A DNA stretch of 64,000 nucleotides, from NCBI GenBank assembly GCA_035646535.1, contig DASRPD010000098.1:1-64000 (forward strand), read 5' to 3'. This document shows, in pieces, positions 18,487-27,422 of this stretch; position 1 is the stretch's first letter, and each line of letters opens with the position of its first letter. The translations under genes were made by a program, and so were the position numbers. The notes under the pieces were generated by a model. It was not told the origin of the DNA. It saw nothing but the letters and a program-made list of their open reading frames with translations, and made no database searches. The stretch comes from DASRPD01 sp035646535 (GTDB taxonomy: Bacteria; Actinomycetota; Acidimicrobiia; IMCC26256; JANYLB01).

Positions 18487-19662
18487 ATGGCCGGCGCGCT
18501 CGGCGGAGCAAGCATCCTCGACCTCTCGTGGGGCATCGCGGGTGCGCTCGGTGTGCAGCTGCTCGCCGAGCAAGGGGCTGACGTCATCAAGGTGGAGCCA
18601 CCCGGGGGCGACCCGTTTCGCGACTACAGCGGCTACGCGGTGTGGGACCGATCGAAGAGGTCCGTGACGATCGATCTGAAGAATCCGGCGGGACTCGATG
18701 CTTTCCACCGCCTCGCCGACACCGCCGACGTGCTCGTCGAGACCTTCCGACCCGGGGTCACCGACCGGCTCGGCATCGGGTTCGATCTGCTGCACGCACG
18801 CAACCCGCGCCTCGTGTACACGTCCTGTCCCGCGTACCCGCAAGGCCACCGTCTCGCGCAACGCCCCGGCTACGACGCGCTGGTGCAAGCCAGCAGCGGT
18901 CAGCAGTGGGAACAGCCAGGTTGGCGACCGGGCCCGATCTTCCTCGCGGTGCCGATGCCCAGCATGGGAGCGATGTTTCTCGTTCCCACCGGGATTCTCG
19001 CCGCATTGGTCGCCCGGGAGGAGACCGGCCGTGGCCAGCATGTTCGCACGTCGTTGTTCCAGGGCGCGTTGGTGTTCACCACCCAGATCTGGACGTGGGT
19101 TCCGAATGCAAACGCCGACTTCTTCGGTTCCATGGTGAAGTCATACCCGCCCGGCGTACACCAGGAGATGGTGTTCGAGGTGGCGAACGACGAATGGGTG
19201 CACACGTCGATCATGAGCGGCCTCCCACCGGTGCGCAGCCAGGACGAGATCCTCGGAGTACCCGAGGCGACCGATCCGCAACGCTTCCCGATGCTGTCCG
19301 CCGCCGAGCGCGCCGCGATCACACCGAAGCGTCGGGCGGCGTACAAGGCGCGCGAGCGTGACGGGCTCATCGCCGAGTTCCGTGAGAACAACCATGCGAT
19401 CGAGGCCATCGTCCCGATGGAGGAATCACTCGGAGCGAAGGGCACACCGCATCCGCAGATGGTCGCGAATGACATGATCGCGACGGTCGAGGACCCTGAC
19501 TACGGCACAGCCACGCAAGTGGGGGTTCCGATCCACCTCGCGTCGACGCCGGGCGCCATCCGCTCACCGCGCGCCCGCGCGGGAGAGCACAACGAGGAGA
19601 TATTCGGGCCGCTCGGCTTCTCATCCGCCCAGATCGCAGAGTTCAGCGAGGTGGTTGCGTGA
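18487..19662 (+). CDS. CaiB/BaiF class III CoA-transferase, catalytic Asp absent
   Basis: A 391-residue class III CoA-transferase. It shows the N-terminal LDLSWGIAGALGVQLLAEQGADVIKVEPPGGDP and the hinge GILAALVAREETGRGQ. Family members carry the covalent-intermediate Asp ten residues before the Gly of that GILAAL; here the position is Ser (PSMGAMFLVPTG). It is unlikely to be active alone. ATG 18487 has AAGGGGAA upstream. Its stop overlaps the next transferase by one base (TGATG), suggesting a heteromeric pair. Confidence 0.85.
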   Translation: MAGALGGASILDLSWGIAGALGVQLLAEQGADVIKVEPPGGDPFRDYSGYAVWDRSKRSVTIDLKNPAGLDAFHRLADTADVLVETFRPGVTDRLGIGFDLLHARNPRLVYTSCPAYPQGHRLAQRPGYDALVQASSGQQWEQPGWRPGPIFLAVPMPSMGAMFLVPTGILAALVAREETGRGQHVRTSLFQGALVFTTQIWTWVPNANADFFGSMVKSYPPGVHQEMVFEVANDEWVHTSIMSGLPPVRSQDEILGVPEATDPQRFPMLSAAERAAITPKRRAAYKARERDGLIAEFRENNHAIEAIVPMEESLGAKGTPHPQMVANDMIATVEDPDYGTATQVGVPIHLASTPGAIRSPRARAGEHNEEIFGPLGFSSAQIAEFSEVVA

Positions 19663-20867
19663 TGCACGCGCTCGAAGGGGTCGCCGTCGTCGACTTCGGC
19701 CAGTATCTCGCTGGCCCGTTCGGGCCGATGGTGATGGGTGATCTCGGCGCCGACGTCATCAAGGTCGAGCCGATCACCGGTGACGGCATGCGCATGGTGG
19801 CGCAGGCCTTCTTCGGTTGCCAGCACGGCAAGCGCGACATCGCGCTGGACCTCAAGACCGAGCGCGGTCACGAGATCGCGATGCAGCTCATCGAGCGGGC
19901 TGACATCGTCCATCACAACATGACCGCGGGTGTCGCGAAGCGCCTGCGAATCGCGTACGACGATTGCAAGCCCGTGAACCCCGAGGTCATCTACTGCAAC
20001 ACGTGGGCGTACGGTCTCGAGGGACCACTCGCGAAGTTCGGAGGCCTTGACCCGCTGTTCCAAGCTGCCGCCGGGCTCGAGTTCGACTCCGGGCCGGTTC
20101 GCTCCGGCAACGACCCCATGTACTACCGCTTCGGGATGACCGACACGTCGAACGCGATGTTGTCGGTCATCGGCTGCCTCGCCGCGCTGTACCACCGGCG
20201 CCGTACCGGTGAAGGCCAAGAGCTGTGGACCTCGCTGCTCGACGGTGCGGCGATGCTCTCATCCGACGCCATGCTGTCGAACGGTACGCCCGTGCCGAGG
20301 CCCCAGCTCGACCGCCCGCAGACCGGTTTCGGCGCGTGCTACCGCCTGTATGAGACCAGCGACGGCTGGATCCAGGTCGCTGCGCTGCAAGAGAGCCAGT
20401 GGGTGGCATTGTGCAACGCGCTGGGTTGTGACGAGCTGGTCTCCGACGAGCGCTTCGAAACGGCCTCGGCGCGAGACCAGCACCGCCAGGAGCTCGAGGC
20501 GTTGCTGACACCGATGTTTGTCACGAAGACCGCGATCGTCTGGTCGCGCATCCTCGACGATCACGGCGTGCCCAACGAGATCGCGCGTGACATGAACGCG
20601 GGCGAGACGGCGTTCTTCGATGCCGACAACGAACGCCTCGGCCTGGTCGCCGAATACGAGCAGTCCAAGATCGGCCGCACCCGTCAGTTCGGAGCGCTCA
20701 TCGACTTCTCGGAGACGCCGGGCCGAATCGCGGGACCAGTCCCGATGGTCGGCGAGCACACTCGCGAGATCCTCGCTTCGCTCGGCTACGACGATGCCAG
20801 GATGCAGACGCTCAAGGATGATCGTGTCGTGTACTGGCCCGACGAGAACTACGCCTGGACCGTCTGA
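19662..20867 (+). CDS. CaiB/BaiF class III CoA-transferase, catalytic Asp present
   Basis: A 401-residue class III CoA-transferase. It has FGQYLAGPFGPMVMGDLGADVIKVEP at the N-terminus and retains the expected catalytic Asp in GMTDTSNAMLSVIG. It should exchange CoA between thioesters and a free carboxylate through aspartyl-CoA and glutamyl-type intermediates. Start ATG 19662 overlaps the upstream stop, so it is coupled to the Asp-less paralogue. The pair resembles heteromeric transferases such as the benzylsuccinate type, where only one subunit is catalytic; the substrate here is not known. Confidence 0.88.
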   Translation: MHALEGVAVVDFGQYLAGPFGPMVMGDLGADVIKVEPITGDGMRMVAQAFFGCQHGKRDIALDLKTERGHEIAMQLIERADIVHHNMTAGVAKRLRIAYDDCKPVNPEVIYCNTWAYGLEGPLAKFGGLDPLFQAAAGLEFDSGPVRSGNDPMYYRFGMTDTSNAMLSVIGCLAALYHRRRTGEGQELWTSLLDGAAMLSSDAMLSNGTPVPRPQLDRPQTGFGACYRLYETSDGWIQVAALQESQWVALCNALGCDELVSDERFETASARDQHRQELEALLTPMFVTKTAIVWSRILDDHGVPNEIARDMNAGETAFFDADNERLGLVAEYEQSKIGRTRQFGALIDFSETPGRIAGPVPMVGEHTREILASLGYDDARMQTLKDDRVVYWPDENYAWTV

Positions 20868-20907
20868 CCGCTCCGGCCCGCCCCCGCCGATCCAGCGCAG
20901 CGTCGCG

Positions 20908-23676
20908 CTAGGTCGTGGACGGCGCGGCGCCGCTGCGCTGGATCGCCTGCTCGTCGGTGCCGAGGTACGACGCGACCACGAGGGGATCGGTGCGCACCGC
21001 CTCGGGTGTGCCCTCGCAGATCATTCGTCCGGCTTCGAGGCAGTAGACGCGGTCGCTGATGCCCATGATCACCGGCATGTCGTGCTCGATGACGAGCAGG
21101 CTGGCACCGAGCTCTTCGCGGATGCGCAGGATCAACGGACCGAACGCCTCGCTCTCGCGTTGCGCGATTCCTGCAGTCGGTTCGTCGAGGCAGAGGACGC
21201 GTGCCCCCGACGCCAGAATGCATGCGAGCTCCACGATGCGACGGGTGCCCGTCGACAGCTCGTTGTTGAACGCACCCGCGAACTGACCGAGCCCCAAGAA
21301 CGCGATGATCTCGTCTGCCTCCGCGCGGGTGGCGCGTTGCCACGGTCGCACCCCGGGCATCGCCAGGGAGACCGTGTCGCGTACGGTCAAGTCCTGGAAG
21401 AGCTCGGCACCCTGGAACGACCGGCCGAGCCCGAGGCGGGCGCGTCTCGCGGCCGACAGGCGGGTCGCGCGGTGTCCCAGGATCTCCACGTCCCCGGCGC
21501 TCGGCACGAATCCACAGATGGCGTTCATGAGCGTCGACTTTCCGGCACCGTTGGCGCCGATGAGCCCGACGACCTCACCTCGCCCGATGTGGAGGCCGAC
21601 GTGATCGACGACGGTTCGTTCGTCGAAGGACACCGTCACCGCCCTCGCGTCCACGACCGTCGTGAGGTCGTCGGGCATGCCCTTCGTGGCGATGGCCATC
21701 TGCCTCGGTATGGGCCTGGACGTCTGGACCGGCACGTCAGCAGGCGCCTTGACCCGACGCGCGAGCGCTGCGAACAGTGCGTCGCGGATGTTGTAGAGCA
21801 CCTGTACGAGTCCGCCGGGGAAGTACAGCAACAGGATCAACAGGCCGGCGCCACTCGTGAGGAGCCCGATCTCGACGCTGTCGTCGAAGAGCTGGGGCAG
21901 CCCGATCACCCAGAACGCGCCGAGCACGGCACCGCCGACCGAGGACAGTCCGCCGATCACGACGATCGAGATCAGGCGCAGTGACTGGGTTGCAGCGAAG
22001 GTGCTCGGCTGCGCGCGCGTGACGAGACCGACCAACAGACCACCTGCGACTCCTGCGATCCAGCCGCCGATGGCGAACGCCGTCAGTTTCACGCGCGTCG
22101 GGGAGATGCCGAGCGATGCCGCGGCGCGCTCGTTGTCGCGGACCGCGATCATCGACTGTCCGAGACGGCTCCGCTGCAACCGTGCGACACCAAACAGCAC
22201 GAGGCCGAGCGCGAGCAGCGAGACGACGTAGTACGAGCCTTGCGCGCGGAGGTCGAGACCCTGGTCGAAGAGCGCAGCCGGCAGGGGGATGACCTGGCGC
22301 GGGAGCTCGGCGGCGACCTCTCCGTCGAGGAACACGTTGCGCCAGAGCAACCATGAGCTGGTCATGACCGCGAACGCGAAGGTCGTGATGGCCAGGTAGA
22401 GACCCGGCCGGCGCAGCGCGGGCATGCCGATCACGATGGCGACGAGCGCGACGATCACGCCGGCGGCCAGGAGCGCGGGAACGAAGCCCACGCCTCCTCG
22501 TACGAGCGCGGCGGTGGTCATGCCCCCCAGGCCGACGAACGCGAACTGGCCGAGCGAGAGCTGCCCGGCCCATCCGGTGAGCACCGTGAGCGAGAGCGCC
22601 ACCATGGCGTAGAGCAGCACGCGACTCCAGCCCTCGCGTTGTGACGGCAGATCCACGAAGACGAGTGGGAAAAGGGCGACGAGCGCGACGAACAGCGCTC
22701 CGAGCGCCGGCAGGCGCCGTATCCACCACCTGTGGGCGATCGCGCCGGGGATGGGGCGGATACGAGGTGCGAAGGACCAACGGCCGCTGTCGGCCTCGGC
22801 CAACGCGCGCCGCCGGCCGCCCACCAGGAGGGCGACGAGCACGACGACGAACAACAGCGCGTCCAGCAGACCGCGCTGGCCGTTGAAGTTGTAGGAGATG
22901 AGGCTCTCCGCGATGCCGATTGCCATGCCGCCGGCGAGCGCGAGCGACAGTGACGCCATCCCGCCGATCAGCGCGGCAGTCAGGACGCGCAGCAGCATGC
23001 CGGGCCCGACGCCGAGCGCCGACACCCCTTGCGGGTTGAGCGGTGCGAAGAGCATCGCCGCGATCGACGCGAGCGAACCGGACAGGACCCACACGATGGT
23101 CGACGTCTTCTTGATGTTGATGCCGGCAAGTCGGGCAGCGTCGGCATTCGCCGCCGATGCCCTGATCGCGAGGCCGTACTTGGTCCGGTTGAGGAACAGC
23201 GCCAGCAGCGCGACGAGCGCCGGGATCACCGCGAACACCGTGAGCTCCTGGCTCCGTACGAGGATCCCGCCGATCTCCCAGCTGTGGGAGAACGCGGTCG
23301 GATACGGTCGCACCTGGGTGATGTCGGGCAGGATGAACTGGAAGAACAGCAGCACCTGCGCGGCGCCGATCAGTGCGACGAGCAGGATCACGCGTGGCGC
23401 CGAGAAGAGCCGGCGCACGATGAGCAGCTCGATCGCCGCGCCGATCACCGCGCCCACGGCGATGCAGGCGACGAACGAGAGCCAGAACGGCGCGTCCCAG
23501 TCGATCACGAGGCGATAGAGGAGCGCGGCAGAGAATCCACCCATCTCGGCGACGGCGAAGTTGATGACCCGCGCGGATCGGAAGACGAGGATCACACCGA
23601 CGGCCATGACCCCGTAGGTCAGGCCGGTCACCGCGCCGGAGAAGACGACCTGGCCCGAGAAGTCGACCGCGAGCAT
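20908..23676 (-). CDS. Fused LivH-LivM-LivG branched-chain-type ABC transporter
   Basis: A 922-residue single polypeptide with three parts. Residues 1-300 are a LivH permease (LTYGVMAVGVILVFRSARVI). Residues about 325-640 are a LivM permease (LTGWAGQLSLGQFAFVGLG). Residues about 670-915 are a LivG ATPase with Walker A GANGAGKST, signature LSTGTRRIVE, Walker B VLCLDEPTAG and IEHDMPV. These are normally three proteins. ATG 23676 lies 2 nt beyond the stop of the MFS-LivF fusion. Together with that gene's ATPase and the lipoprotein it completes an importer for an amino-acid-like or carboxylate compound. Confidence 0.92.
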   Translation of the reverse strand: MLAVDFSGQVVFSGAVTGLTYGVMAVGVILVFRSARVINFAVAEMGGFSAALLYRLVIDWDAPFWLSFVACIAVGAVIGAAIELLIVRRLFSAPRVILLVALIGAAQVLLFFQFILPDITQVRPYPTAFSHSWEIGGILVRSQELTVFAVIPALVALLALFLNRTKYGLAIRASAANADAARLAGINIKKTSTIVWVLSGSLASIAAMLFAPLNPQGVSALGVGPGMLLRVLTAALIGGMASLSLALAGGMAIGIAESLISYNFNGQRGLLDALLFVVVLVALLVGGRRRALAEADSGRWSFAPRIRPIPGAIAHRWWIRRLPALGALFVALVALFPLVFVDLPSQREGWSRVLLYAMVALSLTVLTGWAGQLSLGQFAFVGLGGMTTAALVRGGVGFVPALLAAGVIVALVAIVIGMPALRRPGLYLAITTFAFAVMTSSWLLWRNVFLDGEVAAELPRQVIPLPAALFDQGLDLRAQGSYYVVSLLALGLVLFGVARLQRSRLGQSMIAVRDNERAAASLGISPTRVKLTAFAIGGWIAGVAGGLLVGLVTRAQPSTFAATQSLRLISIVVIGGLSSVGGAVLGAFWVIGLPQLFDDSVEIGLLTSGAGLLILLLYFPGGLVQVLYNIRDALFAALARRVKAPADVPVQTSRPIPRQMAIATKGMPDDLTTVVDARAVTVSFDERTVVDHVGLHIGRGEVVGLIGANGAGKSTLMNAICGFVPSAGDVEILGHRATRLSAARRARLGLGRSFQGAELFQDLTVRDTVSLAMPGVRPWQRATRAEADEIIAFLGLGQFAGAFNNELSTGTRRIVELACILASGARVLCLDEPTAGIAQRESEAFGPLILRIREELGASLLVIEHDMPVIMGISDRVYCLEAGRMICEGTPEAVRTDPLVVASYLGTDEQAIQRSGAAPSTT

Positions 23677-23678
23677 CG

Positions 23679-25877
23679 CTAGCGGCCCAGGAACACGGCG
23701 CGGGCCAGGTCGTCGCGCGCCGCCAGCTCTCGTGCGGAACCGACGAACCGGACCTCGCCCTTCTCCATGAAGATCGCTCGGTCGGAGATGGCGAGCGCGA
23801 CGTTGAGCGACTGCTCGACGATGATCATGGTCATGCCGCGCTGCTGGAGCGTGCGTACGATCTCGAGTACCTGCTGCACGACGATCGGCGCCAAGCCGAG
23901 CGAGAGCTCATCGATGATGAGCACCTCCGGCTGATGGATCAGCGTCATCGCGAGCCCCAGCATCTGTTGCTGGCCACCCGACAGCTCGCGAGCAGGGACA
24001 TCGAGCCGGTCCTGCAGCATCGGGAAGAGCTCGAGCACATTGTCGATGCGTGATCGCAGCTCATCGCGCGAGTAGAGGTATCCCGCGGTGCGCAGGTTCT
24101 CGGTGACGGTCATCGGAAGGAATGTGGCACCGCCGCCGATGAGCTGGATGATCCCGACGCGCACGCGCAGCTCCGGGTCCGCATAGGTCACCGTGCGGCC
24201 GTTGAGGCGGACGACGCCCCGCGACGCGACTCCGAGACCACTGATGACGCGCAGGAGCGTCGACTTGCCCGCTCCGTTCGTGCCGAGAAGGGCGAGCGTC
24301 TCACCGCGATGGACGTCGAAGCTGACGTCGAAGAGCACCTGCACCTTGCCGTAGGAGAAGTCGAGGTTCCGAACCTGGATCACCGGCGACGAGCCTTCGG
24401 AGTGACTCAGCCGTTCTCGCTCGGCCTGTTCCTCGCGCAGGTCCTCGACCACCATCGCCATGTCACCCCGGATGTGTCGTGCCCCGAGCGAGATGAGGAA
24501 CCCGCCGATCAGCGTCGACGGCAGGATGAGGACCGTGAGCGCGGTTCGGGTCCCGTAGGCGTCGCTCACGAGGCCGGTGATGATCGCTCCGAAGAATGAG
24601 CCAAAAAGGAAGACGTAGACCCCGACGAGCGCGATCCCTCTCGCTCGCAGGCGGTACGGGATGATCGTCGCGATCACCGCGGGCAGGATCACGAACGCGG
24701 CGCGCGCGGATGCGGTCGCGAGCGCGAGCACGGGCACGACGAGCCAGACGGACGGCATCCAGATGGCGGCCACGAACCCGATCCCGAAGCAGCCGATGAG
24801 GACGCCGATGAGGGCCATCGCGGCAGGCGGACTACGGCGGAAGAGGGCGTCGGCTCGCTTGCCCGAGATAGCGATGGCGAACAGAGTCGGCAACGCGATC
24901 AGGGTCGCGACCAACCCTCGCTCGAACGCGTTGAGCCCGAGCTCCTCCTTGAAGAACAGGTTGAGGAACAGGGGTGCGGTGAAGAGGGCGAAGCCGAGCG
25001 CGGCCATGCCGACCAGGAAGAAGTAGAAGCTGCGGATCTGCTTCAGTCGTTCGAACGCGACGGACAACGAGATCGGTAGCTCGTCCTCCTCGGGCGGCAG
25101 TTCCTCGCCGAGCACGGATTGCATCTCGTACCGCCCACGTCTCGGTTCGGGGATCGTCGTGGCCGACAGCGCGACCGGGAGCGCGACCAAGCCCAGGAGG
25201 ACGAACGCCCAGCGCCAGCCCTCGTCACCGCCCGCCAGCATCGCGATCCCGCCGGCGAGGAACGGCGCGAACATCGAGCCGATCGCCTGCGCGGTGCCCA
25301 GAACCGCGAAGACGCGCGCGCGCGACTGGATCGGGTACGCGTCGATGAGCAGAGGGCCGTTGACCGGCAGTGACGATGATTGCCCGAGCCCCGCGCCGAG
25401 CCGGGCGAGGAACATCTGCAACGCGTTCTGGACGGTCCCGGTGAGCAGGATGATCACGGCCCAGGTCGACATCGTCGCCGCGATGAGCCGTTTGCGCGGC
25501 ATCCGATCCGACAACGACGACATCGGGATTGCGCCCAAGACGAACAGGACGCCGGTCGCACCCCCGATCGCGCCGAGGACCGCGTCCGAGACACCGAGGG
25601 ATCTCTGGATGTCGGGCGCGAGCACGTTGAACACGCCATTGTCCATGAGCTCGATCGCACCGAGCAGCGAGACGATCGCGATCGTGCGGGCGCCACCGAG
25701 ACGAATCGCCTCCCGCAGCGACATCGCGCGCTCGTCGACGCCGGGCAGGTCCGCGTCGGCGAGCAGGGTCTCCGGGACGATGACGGACTCGCCGCGCCGC
25801 GCCTCCTCCTCGATGACCGCCGCTGCGAGCGCCGCGGCCGAATCCGACGCGCCTTCGTGCGGGCGGTTGTCGGTCAC
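23679..25877 (-). CDS. MFS permease fused to LivF-type ABC ATPase
   Basis: A 732-residue fusion. Residues about 60-470 form a major-facilitator permease with the loop 2-3 motif SSLSDRMPRKR and some twelve hydrophobic segments. A short charged linker (DLREEQAERERLSH) leads to a LivF ATPase, about residues 495-730, with Walker A GTNGAGKST, signature LSGGQQQML, Walker B VLIIDELSLGL and IIVEQS. The GTG at 25877 has ACGGAG upstream. It replaces the stand-alone LivF of the operon. Whether the MFS part moves a substrate itself is unknown. There is one intact frame with no sign of a frameshift join. Confidence 0.9.
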   Translation of the reverse strand: MTDNRPHEGASDSAAALAAAVIEEEARRGESVIVPETLLADADLPGVDERAMSLREAIRLGGARTIAIVSLLGAIELMDNGVFNVLAPDIQRSLGVSDAVLGAIGGATGVLFVLGAIPMSSLSDRMPRKRLIAATMSTWAVIILLTGTVQNALQMFLARLGAGLGQSSSLPVNGPLLIDAYPIQSRARVFAVLGTAQAIGSMFAPFLAGGIAMLAGGDEGWRWAFVLLGLVALPVALSATTIPEPRRGRYEMQSVLGEELPPEEDELPISLSVAFERLKQIRSFYFFLVGMAALGFALFTAPLFLNLFFKEELGLNAFERGLVATLIALPTLFAIAISGKRADALFRRSPPAAMALIGVLIGCFGIGFVAAIWMPSVWLVVPVLALATASARAAFVILPAVIATIIPYRLRARGIALVGVYVFLFGSFFGAIITGLVSDAYGTRTALTVLILPSTLIGGFLISLGARHIRGDMAMVVEDLREEQAERERLSHSEGSSPVIQVRNLDFSYGKVQVLFDVSFDVHRGETLALLGTNGAGKSTLLRVISGLGVASRGVVRLNGRTVTYADPELRVRVGIIQLIGGGATFLPMTVTENLRTAGYLYSRDELRSRIDNVLELFPMLQDRLDVPARELSGGQQQMLGLAMTLIHQPEVLIIDELSLGLAPIVVQQVLEIVRTLQQRGMTMIIVEQSLNVALAISDRAIFMEKGEVRFVGSARELAARDDLARAVFLGR

Positions 25878-25899
25878 TCGTGATCTCCGTCCGCGCCCG

Positions 25900-27213
25900 C
25901 TACTTGATCTCGGTCGGTTTCTCGTCGTCGATCGGTTCGAATACCTCGGTGCTCGCGTCGTAGCGGGAGAGGAACACGGAGTTGCCGGCATCGTGCTTGG
26001 TGGTGCTGAGGGTGCCGAGCGGGGGACCGGCGATCATCGGTACGTCACCCAGGTTCTCCAAGGCCTTGATCGCCGACGCCTGGGTGATCGTGCCGTCGAT
26101 GTCGTCGATCGCGGTGGCGAGCGTCTGGAGCTGCTGGCACGTCACGGCCGTGAACAGGTACCCGTCGCTGGCGAACGGGAACTCCAGCGCGTCTCCGGCC
26201 ACGGCGATGCGATTGCACTCGACCGCCGTGTCGGTGGGTTCGCTGAATGCAGTGTTGATGCCCCACGCCCCGTCGTAGTTCTCCTTCGCGTTCGTGTAGA
26301 ACTTCGCCACGGTGTTGGTCACGTTGTTGCCGATCGTGGTCCACTCCGGTGTGAAGCCGAGCTTGGCCGCGGCATCGACCGTCGCCGCGCCGGGCAGGGT
26401 CTGCGCGACGAGGAACACGAGGTCGACGCCCGCATCCTGGAGCCGTTGGATCGCGACGTCGTGCTGCTCACAGGTCTGGCTGCCTTCCGGGCAGGGCAGC
26501 ACCGACTCGGCGGCCACCTCGTAGCCGAGCGCTTCCAGGCTCGGCGTCAACGAGTCGTCGACCGCCTCCTGCTGAGTCGGGATGTCCTGGCGGACGATGC
26601 CGATGGTCTTGCCGTCGAGCTGGCCTTCGTCGTCGAGGAGCTCCGGCCACGCGTCGTACTCGCGCGTGCGGGACATGGACAGGTGCGTCGCGACCGAGAA
26701 CAGTCGCCCCTCGGCTTCCTCGAAGAACGAGTCGGGCCAGCTGTCCATCGTGATGGTCAACACGTCGTGATCGATTGCCGTGCACTCGACGACGTCGGCC
26801 GAGATCGCGGCGGAGATGATGACCGCGAACGGCTGGTCGTCCTCGGTTGCCTGCACGCACGCCTGACGGGCCGCGTCCGGGTTCAGCACCGCGTCGGTGC
26901 CCGACAGGATGTGGGTCGTCAGCTCGATTTGGCGCCCCGCGACGCCACCGTTCGCGTTGACGTCGGCGACGACGGCCTCCATCGTCTTCGCGGGGTCACC
27001 GATGTCGGGCGCGAGGTTCTGTTCGGTGAGCGTCGAGAGGTCCGCGGCGACCATGGAGATCTTGATCGTGTTGTCGGTGATCCCGACGGCACTCCCGACC
27101 CCGCCGGAGCTCGAGTCGGACCCGTCGCCTTCGGACGTGGTGCTCGTACATCCAGCAGCGACCATACAGACGAGCGCACCCACGACCAGGATGCGGCGCA
27201 AGCCAGCGTGCAT
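25900..27213 (-). CDS. LIV-type ABC transporter substrate-binding lipoprotein
   Basis: A 437-residue lipoprotein: signal peptide with lipobox MVAAGC near residue 22, a Ser/Gly linker, then a Peripla_BP_6-type two-lobed domain starting at ITDNTIKISMVAADLS. It shows VNANGGVAGRQIEL, a classic lobe-1 element. It ends 22 nt before the MFS-LivF gene, so it is the first gene of the importer operon. The ligand is not evident from sequence. The shared upstream region with the P450 carries a palindrome that could control both. Confidence 0.88.
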   Translation of the reverse strand: MHAGLRRILVVGALVCMVAAGCTSTTSEGDGSDSSSGGVGSAVGITDNTIKISMVAADLSTLTEQNLAPDIGDPAKTMEAVVADVNANGGVAGRQIELTTHILSGTDAVLNPDAARQACVQATEDDQPFAVIISAAISADVVECTAIDHDVLTITMDSWPDSFFEEAEGRLFSVATHLSMSRTREYDAWPELLDDEGQLDGKTIGIVRQDIPTQQEAVDDSLTPSLEALGYEVAAESVLPCPEGSQTCEQHDVAIQRLQDAGVDLVFLVAQTLPGAATVDAAAKLGFTPEWTTIGNNVTNTVAKFYTNAKENYDGAWGINTAFSEPTDTAVECNRIAVAGDALEFPFASDGYLFTAVTCQQLQTLATAIDDIDGTITQASAIKALENLGDVPMIAGPPLGTLSTTKHDAGNSVFLSRYDASTEVFEPIDDEKPTEIK

Positions 27214-27332
27214 TTGCTTCCCCCATGTCCCGACCCGAACGAGTTTCGGAGACTGGCTCCGAAGCTAGCCCCGGGACCCGACATCGACAAGGTGCGACCG
27301 GAGCGACGCTGCTTCGACCATCTTGCCGTTCG

Positions 27333-27357
27333 CGAGTAGATTTCCGATATCTACTCG
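27333..27357. promoter_or_regulatory. Palindromic operator-like site upstream of P450
   Basis: A perfect 9-bp inverted repeat, cgagtagat and atctactcg, separated by 7 nt (ttccgat). It is AT-rich against a GC-rich background. It lies in the 209-bp divergent region between the importer operon and the cytochrome P450, 66 bp before the P450 start. Size and symmetry fit a TetR- or GntR-type dimer site. Confidence 0.55.
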
Positions 27358-27422
27358 ACGCCTGGAGGGGCGTGATGGTATGGCCGTCACCGGCGCCCAG
27401 CCCGGACGAGGGAGCGCATCTC

